A stretch of 64,000 nt of DNA from assembly GCA_023374045.1 (NCBI GenBank), contig CM041783.1:94647298-94711297 (forward strand), in the 5' to 3' direction. The notes below the pieces were generated by a model that was not told the DNA's origin, did not search any database, and saw only the letters and a list, made by a program, of their open reading frames with translations. Below are positions 1 through 11,681 of the stretch, piece by piece. The translations under genes and the position numbers were made by a program. Source of the DNA: Limonium bicolor. Lineage: Eukaryota; Streptophyta; Magnoliopsida; Caryophyllales; Plumbaginaceae. The number at the start of each line of letters is the position of its first letter. Within the stretch, counting starts at the first letter, position 1.

Positions 1-2103
1 CTAAATTTTCAAAGGGGAGAAACTCTCTGGAATGGACCGGACATAGGACCGGACTTACAAGTCCGGTCGGAGTGGAAAATTTTTGGCGGAAATGTGTTCT
101 GGAATCGACCGGACATGGACAAGTCCGGTCGGCAAGTCCGGTCGGACCAAAAATGAGGTTTAAGGTTATGAAATGATATGAGATGATGGGGATTGATAGG
201 TAATGATGTCATAAGGTTGTTAAGGACATGTTAGGTGAGTTTTAATGGCAATTAGGTGGGTGAAAAGTTGTATTAAAATGTGAGGGTAAAACAAGTTAAA
301 AGTGAAGTTATGTAACTAAGTTAACGGGGAAAATTATAAGCTTTGGACACTAAATAATCAAGCAGACCCCGATGTTAATAAAACACATGTGATGTTAACA
401 GTTGTTCGAGAATCGCTCGAGGAACATAAGTGGACGTGGTAAAGTGGACTCCGGTGACAGGTATGGTTTTCTTGCAACCTGTGTCCTACCGGATTACACC
501 GGCTTGTATGCCAATTTGTTTTCTTGAGTGTTTGCCACCTTGTAAGATTAAAACATGTAATGAGTTTATAGTAATTCATTTATGTGGCGAATTTGGCCTC
601 CGATACCATTTAACCTCAAATATGTGTTAAACCTTAGCTAACCAAATCTAGGAACACATGAGTGATCGGTATTCGGAGTTGACGGCCCAAACCTTGGGAA
701 CGTGCTAACCACGGCTATGTGTGCGTTAGTTGGACATTGTTGTTGTATGCAAGTGTGTGAACCTCCCTTGTGTGCTTAACTCGGTTATGATACCGTATGG
801 TGTGTGGATGTGGTAGGCTCCATAATGGATCTCTAACTACTTATTATCAAGTGTATATGTACTAATGGGGGGTGAGGAGTCCGGTTGTTCCGGCCACGCG
901 TGTGATGGACGGGAGTCGTTATCTTATCCGGTTCGGCTCTCTTGGTGTATGTATAGGTGGTATTCCAATTTGGTTTCTACCTTCCCTTAGCTTATCCAAA
1001 GCTAGTTACTGACTCACGTCGGGCCACAGGGGCATACGAATGTTATTTCGGTGTGCTTGGGATCACTATATCCGACACACCTTGGGTATAAGTTAACCGT
1101 TCTATATAACTGGACGGTAACGAGGTTGGTAACGAGCTTAACATGGGATTGGCAAAAATCCCTAGGCTCACATGGTATACTAACTGTGATGGAAGGTTCC
1201 TTGTGAGAACCGATTTTATGGTGTTATGTAAGGTTATGGTGCTATGCAAATTCCCTTGCTATGCTATGGTATATATATATATTCGATGTTTTAAATGAAT
1301 GCGATGTCATCATATGTACGTTGAACAAGAAAGGTGTTGTTATGTTTTATTATGTGAGAAATGAGATATGTTGTATGATATGGAATGTGTGGATCATGGA
1401 AATGAATCCCAGTTTGTGACAAGAGGCGTTTAAGGATAGCCCGATTGATGGGTACACGTCGTTCGTTAAGGAAGTAGCTCCGTTTAGAGGAGAGCCACTC
1501 TAGGGTTTAAGGAATCATTGGATGGTTGGTTAAGTGTGGATGTTTTGGTTATAGGTTGAGCCCATTGAGGCGAAATGCTATGTGTTGTATGGTTATGGCT
1601 TGTATGCATGATTTAAATATAATCAACTGCATGCTAAGACGACAATTAGTTGTGCGTGGCCCGGTAGCATGTGGGCTGCGGGATTACCATACCAGCAAAG
1701 GTGCTGAGCCCCTTGGGGGCCACCCTTTCTCTCCTTTTCTATTTCAGGTACAAGGAGCTGGAAGCCGTTCGAGAGTAGGACGGGGCAGATGTTTATACAT
1801 GGGTAGCCATTTAAATGGCGTGAGTATGATAGGCGTAGTAAGACCGAAATTGTTATCGGCAGTAGTTTGTAAATACTCGGTACAGTGAGAATGTATGTAT
1901 ATAATAAATGTTGGAAATGGAATGAGGATTGTTTGTAGTTGCTCGGGAAACTAGTCCATCAGACCGATACAAATGTATATGTATTAGCCTTGTTAGCCAC
2001 GTGGGTGGTTAACGGCGTGTAACACCATTGGAATAAGTATTGTGATGAGTTAAGTTTCCGCTGCAATGTGTTGTTAATGTATGGATGTAGTTGGGGTGTT
2101 ACA
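1..2103 (+). repeat. Element A 5' LTR (3' part only)
   Basis: Nearly identical to 9571-11681 and ends in GTTACA immediately before the primer-binding region. It starts inside the LTR dyad array (1-154). A C/T-rich tract ending TTTCAG at 1742-1747 followed by GTACAAGG looks like a strong splice acceptor and is conserved in LTR B (15124). The small ORFs here, including a 120-codon one, are shadows of LTR sequence with no recognisable domain. Confidence 0.95.
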
Positions 2104-2108
2104 AAAAG

Positions 2109-2136
2109 TGGTATCAGAGCGAAGTATCGCTCTGAT
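2109..2136 (+). promoter_or_regulatory. Element A primer-binding site inside a perfect hairpin
   Basis: TGGTATCAGAGC (2109-2120) is complementary to the 3' end of plant initiator tRNA-Met, five bases after the LTR end. ATCAGAGCGA (2113-2122) pairs perfectly with TCGCTCTGAT (2127-2136) around the loop AGTA, so most of the primer site lies in one arm of a 10-bp stem. The same arrangement recurs in D, E and F with matching base changes on both arms. Confidence 0.9.
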
Positions 2137-5100
2137 GACTGAATTACCGAGCTTAGGAAGTACCGAGTTAGGATTTAAGTACTTTGGGTTAAGGGTTGAG
2201 TGATAGCGTGAGAGATACGCTAGTAAGGAACTACCAGTGAATACTGGAAACCTACTATGTCCATCCCACCCTCCACAATCCCTGTTATATAACTTGGGAA
2301 ACAACGCCAGAGAGATGGGAGTCCACTCTCATACTCGGGAATACCCGATCTGGCTGTTATTAAATACCTTTAGGGTACGGGGAACCTGTCATACGGTAGA
2401 TCCCGAAAACTGGGAATCCCGGAGACGGTCTCCATCTAAACAGTGTTAACCGCATTTCATAGCGAAGAGCGAAGAATCGTGTACAAAGAATAGAATTTCC
2501 GGCAACCTGGGTCGACATGCAGAGCAGTCGAGAATAACCAGCTTGCAACGCATCGACCGTGCAACAGGCAAGAAATGGATTAATAAAACCCGAGACGAGT
2601 GTCTACGGGACCACAGTTGATAAATAATACACCAACGGAATACCAACCGACAAGGGAAACTACAAGGTAGTGCCCAAATACGTGGAACGGGCTACAAAGT
2701 GAATACAATACTATGAACAAGGGGTCTCCCAGAATGGGAAACACCCTAGTTAATGATTATCATGTGAGAACAGTGAGAAGTCACCTAGAGGAGTATTTAT
2801 TAAGGCAGTAAGATCAGTGAGGGCCAATAAGGCCACTCATGACAATACGGGTCAAAACAATACCACAATCGGTATGTGTCAAACCGATAGCCAGTTAGCA
2901 TGGCGCACTTGCCATAGCAAGTGCTGCTATAACAGGGCTGTTCGGGAAATTTATAACCACTACGAAGTACTTGGTGAAGTACCATGAAGTTAAGTGAGAT
3001 CATTGTAACCGTGGAAGGGCTTAATAGCCTGACCTCTGTGATTGTAAGTACACCAGTCAGCAAGAAGCTAGACTTGGCTAAGGTAAGAAGATGTTGTGAA
3101 ACCATGAGAATTTTCTTTCAAACCCAAATTTATTCAAACCCTTCTTTTCAAAACCAGATTTTCTTTCAAACCAACACTTCTTTCCAACCTTCTTTTAAAC
3201 CAAACCAGTGAAACCAGGGGCAATTGACAAGGATACAACAGTGGATAAACCTTCCCTCGATTAAGTTCGGGAAGCAAGGAATGAATATTGTCACGGGACA
3301 ATATAAGGGAGTTGACAACAGAATACTTCACCTAGGCGTGTGACGGACACTACAAGTGTACCAACTGTGTTGTGGGACGACCGCACTCCGATAGGAGCAC
3401 GTGGGCCTGACAGACCTACTTATAGGTTAGTTGGGTAAGTAGTAATGTATCAGCATGATACCCCATATATGTATACGAGTAGAGTCCGAAACACGGGAAG
3501 TAGTCGACTCCGTCTACGGTCAATAGTATAAATCAAACAGGAACTAGAAATATAAGGAATGCTTGAAGTCAAGAAACTCAGTTAAGTTAACGAGACTAAA
3601 GGAATTAGTGAATTCCTTTCAAGGAAATGTTTAAGAGTTAGGAAGTGCGAAGTGCACAAACTGTTAAGTAAAGACATAGCATATGTCTTAAGGATCCTCA
3701 GGGATAAACATGATAGCTGGAAGGCAGGGAAAGGCAGATGCCTAATGTGGACACACTAATGTGCAATGGACGGGATGAAACTCCCAGAATCAGTACCTAC
3801 ACTATCTGGAGTTGTTGATCTTTACAGAAGAAATAATAACCAGTGAAGAACGCAAAAGGCGTGGCTAACGGAATGTACCCACGAGTGCAAGCCAGATGTA
3901 ATGGCATATTTTAATACACTCAGGAACAATCCCTGAGGGGTATTGGGATTGAACATTGTTGGATGAAGCAATATAATTGAAACACAAGGGTTGAAATTAA
4001 CACCCAGTTTGGACATAAGTTGTCAGGAGACGGACTGGCAATCCTAAGGGATCCCATGAAAGGAAATGTGATGCAACAACCTTGTCATGGATGCCAATAC
4101 AACCTCTAACCAGGTAATATTGTACAGAGAAGTACATGTGTGTGGACAGCCTACAATGAGCCCAGCTCAAGGCAAATAAGGCTTATAAGCCATAAGCAAG
4201 ATATGTTATATAAATTCGATTGACTGTAGAAGTTTATGTTGTATAAGTAAATAGAGCGGAGAACGAACCACTGCATTAAGAGTGGGGATACCTCTCGATA
4301 TGGTGAAACCGCATGAGCGGTAGTTAGGTGAACCAAGTTCAAGAGATATGCCAGGGATTAACCATATTGTTGTTACCCAGGAGTGACTTGATTGAGACTA
4401 ATACGAAAGGAAATGTTTGTACCAGTTATGTAGACATGAAGAGTGATAAGTTTGATAGCAATCACCGTAGGTGTGTGAAGCTAAATGTGTAGCGAACAAC
4501 GCTCAAGGGAAAAATAGTAGTATATTCAAAAATCAGCCAAATTAGCGGAAGCTAATATAATAGCGGATGCAGTATAAGTTGATATTGTATAATGAGTAAG
4601 GATACGGTGCGCAATGAGCGACCGTTGTGTGAGTATTGTTAGATGATAAAATGGGAGTGAGCAGAGTTATGAGTTAACCCCAGTGGGGGTACAACAGTAA
4701 GTGATAGCAAACGAACCGAGCAGTAAGCCGGTGACAAGTATTATGTGGTGAGAATTTCGGGAAAACACAGTGTAAATTCCTATCGCAATCGCATGAGAGA
4801 TTTACTGTCAAGAGTTTACGCCTCTGCACTCTGTATGACTGAGTGTTTTGGTATTGCACTTGCGCAGTAATGATCAAGTGGGATAGCTAGGAATCAGAAG
4901 CATGGTAATTGTGGAGGAATAATGTTATAATGGCCGATGCATAGGTCATGCAAGGCCGCAGCAATGAAAGAATACATGTACAAAACCAAAGGTGGAGACA
5001 TGACTAACAGTAAGTGACTACGGTAGCACTAACCGCCAAATATCGGTATGAGATATACCCCAGGTATGAGAAATAACTGAGAGAGCACTACACATTAGGT

Positions 5101-6765
5101 AGTAGCTCAATCTCAACCGACAGTAAGTCGGTAGAAGCAAGTCAACCATTGTGAATTACATAGTAGTTTACGTTGTAAGCTACTGGAGAAGTGGATGGAA
5201 AATCGTGAAACTCACCGAATTCGCTCAGGGTAAAAGATACCATGCGTCGGTTGAGAAACCATTGTTACCTCGATAAAGGTAATACATTGGAGATGTACAA
5301 TACAGTAACAGTAACGAATGGGGCAAACTAGCCCTATAATTATCAGAATGGCGCAACAGAGGCCGGTGAGCCCATGCGTCAGGTACCGGGTATACATTGT
5401 GAATATGAGTGGATGGCTAGTCATCAATGCCTAGAAGCCTTACAGGCCAGGACCGAAACCGGTTATGAGTTATAACTCCAATGCGAATTCTTGGTTTAGG
5501 AACTAAACCGCTAATATGGTTAAGATCCTCTAATCAGAATCCATTGTGTAATGGACCGCGTGGAAGTTAGAATACTTCACGACGGCAGAACATATTAAGC
5601 TAATGCTCAGTGATTGATTACGTGGGCGTAATCCCTTTTAAGGGGGGTAGAGCGCAAAACCACTTAGTGTGTTTTACCGTACAAGTGTACGTGAACTGAG
5701 TTGTGCATAGCACAAAATGATTTGTTATGATGGGTGGCGCGTGTGTTATATAAACATACGCATTTATTTGTGGTTAAATTGTGGTAATTGCGCACAGAAG
5801 ATGCGAATACCATTGGGGGAAGTGTGTTTATCCTGTTAACAGTGGTGTGTGAGAGTGTGGAAGGGAGTAAAGAAACTCCCGGGGAACTAAAACCCCGATG
5901 GTGCATAAATGTAAACCATGTATTGTATTTTGATAAAAAATATATGTATATATATAATGTTGTGATTTATGAAGGGGTATGAGACCGACATAGAACCTAG
6001 TGAGAATTAAATTCTCTAGGTAACTTGAATTAAGTTGGATTTGGATGATGATTGATAGACGGAGTTCTATCCCTTGGAGATGTTATGATTATGACTAGAA
6101 GGATTCAAAGATAGAAAATGGGATATGCTTGAATTAATTGTTGGTTGAAAATGAAGTGGGAGGTGAAACTTGATTATCATGAGATCAAGGGAAGCCGAAC
6201 ACAAATTGGGGTGGAAAGATAGTTCAACACCGATGCTGATCACATCAGTGTTGGATGATTCTTGAAGCTCCCTATAAGTGATTACAAATAACCATGTTAA
6301 GAAAGATACAAGGAGCATAAATTGGACTTGGAGTTGTGTGGTGTTTTCAAAAGGATTTTCAATTGGTGTTTTCAAACAATCGATTAATATTTTGAATAAA
6401 AGATCTTCTTATACTTAACCTAGTAAAGAATATTTTTGTGGTACTTGCTCACGAGCTGAGGACGTATGAGCCTTTGTCTTCGGACCGGTGACATGAGAAG
6501 TACATATGTTAAAAAATTAAGTGAATGTTTTGATCTCCCAAAGGAACGGGGACCAGAAAGTGTCCATCGCGACCGGGTTCTGCGGGATCACAGTGTATAT
6601 GTACTCAACATGGGACTTGAGCCCATGGAGAGATGGAAAAGGTATTTCTGTTTGATATACATGCTATGACATGTTGTTTGGTATGTGTGATAAAGGTTAT
6701 GTTGACTTTGATCTCCTAAAGTGTATGCTATCAAGACCTATGTGTCTAAATGTGGTTATGTCACC
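2137..6765 (+). other. Element A non-coding internal domain
   Basis: No coding sequence is recognisable here; the longest open frames are about 100 codons and have no known motif. The sequence is homologous to the D interior (15758-17658, minus strand). Its central part also resembles the non-coding part of E (33900-34400, minus strand). Landmarks shared by all three are a GCACTTGC stem-loop (2905-2924 here) and a block around 3335-3412 containing GACCGCACTCC and GGGCCTGAC. Conservation without an ORF suggests a functional RNA region such as a packaging or dimerisation signal, but that is inference. Confidence 0.7.
2905..2924 (+). other. Conserved stem-loop in LARD interior (A)
   Basis: GCACTTGC (2905-2912) and GCAAGTGC (2917-2924) form a perfect 8-bp stem around CATA. 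Equivalent hairpins with other loops are at 16741-16761 (D) and twice at 34884-34961 (E). Confidence 0.7.
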
Positions 6766-6901
6766 CAGACCTAAGAGTCTGAGGGATATTGTATAGGTGC
6801 AAGTGTGGTGAAGGTACCCGGACCATTAAGTCCGAGGTTACCATGTGGGTATGATATTTTATGTATAATGTGGATATGTTGCCCGGACCATTAAGTCCGA
6901 G
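6766..6901 (+). repeat. Three hairpin repeats before the A polypurine tract
   Basis: CAGAC/GTCTG (6766-6781) and CGGAC/GTCCG (6819-6834 and again near 6884-6901) each enclose a six-base loop and are followed by GAGG. The first unit differs from the others by a compensating pair of changes, which points to pairing rather than sequence being kept. Confidence 0.65.
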
Positions 6902-6985
6902 GTTGGATGTAAAGGGTGGTTGGTAATGGAAGTTTTATGGCTATAAGTAATTCCCGTATTCTAATCCAATGATGCGAGGAAATGT

Positions 6986-7022
6986 GAACTTCGAGGACGA
7001 AGTTCTTTTAAGGGGGGTAGAT
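6986..7022 (+). promoter_or_regulatory. Element A polypurine tract with abutting hairpin
   Basis: The purine-rich tract AAGGGGGGTAGA ends at the LTR start TG (7023) and would prime plus-strand DNA synthesis. Directly before it GAACTTCG (6986-6993) pairs with CGAAGTTC (6998-7005). F (43883-43901) and E (32329-32347) have the same layout on the minus strand. Confidence 0.85.
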
Positions 7023-10000
7023 TGAAATACCCCAAACCTTGGTATGTTGTGTAAATGTTAAACTATGGTGTTTAAAGGCTAAAAAGTGCCTTAGAAACAT
7101 AAATGAAACATTTAAACAATGGTAAAACACAATAAAACACTAAGACACGGTTTGAGCAAAAACATGCTCTAAGCTTGGAGTGAACTTGGCTAGGACTCAA
7201 AGAGCCTACCAAGACTTGATAATGTTTAATTATGGTCTTATAGGGCTAATTAAGTCCTTAGGAAACTTTGGTAGACAATGAAACCAAACAAAACACAAAT
7301 AAATACCTTAAGGTCAATATGGGCTAAAAGGTGCTCTAAGCTTGGGATAAATGTGTATAAGGCCTAATGGTCATACCTATGCCTCATTTATATGTTAATG
7401 AACATATTAAATCAATTACTAAAGAAAACCAAGCTTGAAAACAAGTTAAAACACAAAATGTGCTTTAAGAAGTCTTAAAGCACGTTTTTGAAAAATTGTC
7501 TTGTAAATGAGTTTTGAATGGCTAAATGTCCATCATTACTCTTTAATTAACATGTGTACTATATAGTATCACATTTGGGTGGCTATATCAATGGGAAATC
7601 AAAAATTTCACTTCTATGTGCCTTGTTATTGGTGAATAGTGATTTTTAAACTAGTTTGTAACATATAATGTTATAAGTGATTAAGTTGGTCAACAAAGAC
7701 CAAAACACCCTTCTAGCTAAATGGTGGCCGGTTTTTATGAAGGTGAGTCACCACCATGTAAAAAGCAATTAAGGAAAGGAAGGGTAGGAAGGTAAAAAGG
7801 AGAAACTTACCTTTTAATACAAATATCTTGTTAAAGCAAGTTCTATCTTCATTCTCCTTTCCTCCTTCATTTCACACGACCCCAGCCTCCCTTCTTGCTC
7901 TCTTTTACGAGCTGATACAGCAACACCAACACCACCATTGTTTCCATCTTTGAATGCTTGTAACTCCTAGCTCCATGGTCCAAATTCAATTCCAAGACCA
8001 CCATTCTTCTAGTTGGAGCAAGCTCTACACTTCTACCTTTTCAAATCTTCAAGAACTCAATTTCGGTGCCAAGGAGATTCACCATTGATGGAGCTTGAGC
8101 TCACCTTTTCACATATTATTTCTCCTTTGCTTCTAGGTAAGGAATCTCAAAGAAAAATCAAGTTTCCTCTCCTTTTGGTATATGGCCGAAAATTCACCTC
8201 ACCATGGTGTCCTTACCTTGCTTGTTTTAGCTTCATTTGAATCTTCCAAGGGCTAGGAGGAGTTCTCTCTTGATATATATTCAAGCTCTCTTTCCATTCC
8301 AAGGTAAAACAATCATGTTAATACCTTAAGATAATATATGTAACTAGGGTTTACAATGAGATAAAGCTTAAAGCTTATATACTCATTTCAATGTTGGTAT
8401 ATTGTTTAGTTGTTGGCAAGGAACCAAATGCCTTACCGGTTTTACAAGGAAACAAGAAAGAAATTTGTGAGGAAAAGAGGTAAACAAGCTATCTCAATGT
8501 GGTTTAATGCCTTAGGAGAAATAAGCTTATAATGCTTGTTAAAACTACCTAAAGAGCAAATGGTGAATGACCTAGTAAAGTGTTCTCAAGGAGACTAGTA
8601 AAAGAACATATGTATTGGTGTATGTTTGCAGGTCAAAGGCATTATTTATGTGGGAAATTCAGTGTTTAAGGATTATGCAATTTAAGGGCCTAAGAGCCAT
8701 GTTATTTAAGGGCCTAAGTGCAAGCAAGTTTAGTTATGCACTATATTGTGATGTAGTGTAAAGTTGGTGAAATTTTGTGAGTGATAATGTTCTTGATGGA
8801 TTTAGGTGCTCTTGAGGCTTAATGGTGAAAACTATGAGTTTTGGAATGATGATGTGCTAAGAGAAACCCATGGCGAAATTTGTAAAATGTATAAGGAATT
8901 CTAAGTGCTTAAATGAACTTGGGTGAACTAGGAATTGTTAGGAATGGACACATGCTTCACTAAGGGAGAACACATGCATTAAGGTGTTCTAAGGTTCTAT
9001 AAGGATATAGGCATTGTCTTGGAGGTTCTAGAAATCCAAAGAATGTTTTGAGGAGATATTAAAGTCTTGGAGAAGTTTGTTTAAGGTTTAGGTCAAATTG
9101 ATGAATAAGGAGAGAATGATGTTTAGGTAAGGTTTGAGAAAGGAATTTAAGGAGTTGTGAAGAGAAGATTTGGTTAGTAAGAGAAGATGCTTGCGAGATG
9201 ATGTTAAGGTATAGAGGAAACACCTTGGTACAGTGGTCATTGTTGGTGAATTACCACTTAGAAGTCTTAAGGAGAAAACATCCCAAGTACTAGGAATCTT
9301 GTAAGAAATTTGTGAATGATAAGATGGTTTTGGTGAGTGATTTAAAGAGTTTAGCACATGGCTAAAGGTGTGTTTGAAGTGCCCAAATGAGGTTAGGATA
9401 TACTAGGATATATGGGGTGAAGTTTGGAATTGAATGTAAAAAGGAAAACAAGGATTGGGGCAGACCGGACTTGCGACCGGACTTGCAAGTTCGGTCGGGC
9501 CCAGTTACCTGCGAGAATTAGTTTCTGGAATGGACCGGACATAGGACCGGACTTGGCAAGTCCGGTCGGGCTAAATTTTCAAAGGGGAGAAACTCTCTGG
9601 AATGGACCGGACATAGGACCGGACTTACAAGTCCGGTCGGAGTGGAAAATTTTGGCGGAAATGTGTTCTGGAATCGACCGGACATGGACAAGTCCGGTCG
9701 GCAAGTCCGGTCGGACCAAAAATGAGGTTTAAGGTTATGAAATGATATGAGATGATGGGGATTGATAGGTAATGATGTCATAAGGTTGTTAAGGACATGT
9801 TAGGTGAGTTTTAATGGCAATTAGGTGGGTGAAAAGTTGTATTAAAATGTGAGGGTAAAACAAGTTAAAAAGTGAAGTTATGTAACTAAGTTAACGGGGA
9901 AAAATTATAAGCTTTGGACACTAAATAATCAAGCAGACCCCGATGTTAATAAAACACATGTGATGTTAACAGTTGTTCGAGAATCGCTCGAGGAACATAA

Positions 10001-11681
10001 ATGGACGTGGTAAAGTGGACTCCGGTGACAGGTATGGTTTTCTTGCAACCTGTGTCCTACCGGATTACACCGGCTTGTATGCCAATTTGTTTTTCTTGAG
10101 TGTTTGCCACCTTGTAAGATTAAAACATGTAATGAGTTTATAGTAATTCATTTATGTGGCGAATTTGGCCTCCGATACCATTTAACCTCAAATATGTGTT
10201 AAACCTTAGCTAACCAAATCTAGGAACACATGAGTGATCGGTATTCGGAGTTGACGGCCCAAACCTTGGGAACGTGCTAACCACGGCTATGTGTGAGTTA
10301 GTTGGACATTGTTGTTGTATGCAAGTGTGTGAACCTCCCTTGTGTGCTTAACTCGGTAATGATACCGTATGGTGTGTGGATGTGGTAGGCTCCATAATGG
10401 ATCTCTAACTACTTATTATCAAGTGTATATGTACTAATGGGGGGTGAGGAGTCCGGTTGTTCCGGCCACGCGTGTGATGGACGGGAGTCGTTATCTTATC
10501 CGGTTCGGCTCTCTTGGTGTATGTATAGGTGGTATTCCAATTTGGTTTCTACCTTCCCTTAGCTTATCCAAAGCTAGTTACTGACTCACGTCGGGCCACA
10601 GGGGCATACGAATGTTATTTCGGTGTGCTTGGGATCACTATATCCGACACACCTTGGGTATAAGTTAACCGTTCTATATAACTGGACGGTAACGAGGTTG
10701 GTAACGAGCTTAACATGGGATTGGCAAAAATCCCTAGGCTCACATGGTATACTAACTATGATGGAAGGTTCCTTGTGAGAACCGATTTTATGGTGTTATG
10801 TAAGGTTATGGTGCTATGCAAATTCCCTTGCTATGCTATGGTATATATATATATATTCGATGTTTTAAATGAGTGCGATGTCATCATATGTACGTTGAAA
10901 CAAGAAAGGTGTTGTTATGTTTTATTATGTGAGAAATGAGATATGTTGTATGATATGGAATGTGTGGATCATGGAAATGAATCCCAGTTTGTGACAAGAG
11001 GCGTTTAAGGATAGCCCGATTGATGGGTACACGTCGTTCGTTAAGGAAGTAGCTCCGTTTAGAGGAGAGCCACTCTAGGGTTTAAGGAATCATTGGATGG
11101 TTGGTTAAGTGTGGATGTTTTGGTTATAGGTTGAGCCCATTGAGGCGAAATGCTATGTGTTGTATGGTTATGGCTTGTATGCATGATTTAAATATAATCA
11201 ACTGCATGCTAAGACGACAATTAGTTGTGCGTGGCCCGGTAGCATGTGGGCTGCGGGATTACCATACCAGCAAAGGTGCTGAGCCCCTTGGGGGCCACCC
11301 TTTCTCTCCTTTTCTATTTCAGGTACAAGGAGCTGGAAGCCGTTCGAGAGTAGGACGGGGCAGATGTTTATACATGGGTAGCCATTTAAATGGCGTGAGT
11401 ATGATAGGCGTAGTAAGACCGAAATTGTTATCGGCAGTAGTTTGTAAATACTCGGTACAGTGAGAATGTATGTATATAATAAATGTTGGAAATGGAATGA
11501 GGATTGTTTGTGTAGTTGCTCGGGAAACTAGTCCATCAGACCGATACAAATGTATATGTATTAGCCTTGTTAGCCACGTGGGTGGTTAACGGCGTGTAAC
11601 ACCATTGGAATAAGTATTGTGATGAGATAAGTTTCCGCTGCAATGTGTTGTTAAATGTATGGATGTAGTTGGGGTGTTACA
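7023..11681 (+). repeat. Element A 3' LTR (4659 bp)
   Basis: Begins TGAAATACCCC and ends GGGGTGTTACA, the termini shared by most LTRs in this window. About 0.8 kb in is a C/T-rich leader-like stretch (7840-7930). It is followed by donor-like sites CTAG|GTAAGG (8137) and CCAAG|GTAAAA (8304). A strong acceptor TTTCTATTTCAG ends at 11322, so a 3 kb leader intron inside the LTR is possible. A dyad-rich tandem array lies at 9455-9716. Confidence 0.95.
9455..9716 (+). repeat. Tandem dyad array in LTR A, about 70-bp period
   Basis: Four units, each ending near TTCTGGAATGGACC, carry GGACCGGACTTGCAAGTCC-type self-complementary cores. The remainder of the same array in the 5' LTR is at 1-154. The related array of D is at 19680-19931 on the other strand. 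Open frames through it, rich in GPDxxPDLQVRS-like repeats, are by-products of the repeat. Confidence 0.85.

Larger units (their letters stand above)
1..11681 (+). mobile_element. Element A: LARD-like non-coding LTR retrotransposon (5' end outside window)
   Basis: Bases 1-2103 are repeated at 9571-11681, bracketing an internal domain that starts with a tRNA-Met primer site and ends with a polypurine tract, so this is one LTR retrotransposon. The 3' LTR is 4659 bp (7023-11681); the 5' LTR lacks its first 2.5 kb because the window begins inside it. The 4.9 kb internal domain has no gag, protease, RT or integrase motif that I can find in any frame. Very long LTRs around a non-coding interior fit the LARD class, which must be mobilised by proteins from another element. 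By eye the LTRs differ by about six substitutions and eight short indels over 2.1 kb, so the insertion is recent. A interrupts LTR B; the expected right-hand target duplication is GGAAG at 11682-11686, and its partner lies off the window. Confidence 0.9.

Noticed and set aside
1526..1888. 120-codon open frame, repeated at 11101-11463
   Set aside because: It lies in both LTRs of A, has no recognisable domain and its sequence overlaps splice-like and dyad signals; its duplication follows from the LTRs.
2109..2120. tRNA gene or fragment
   Set aside because: Only the 12-base primer complement is present, at the expected distance from the LTR end.
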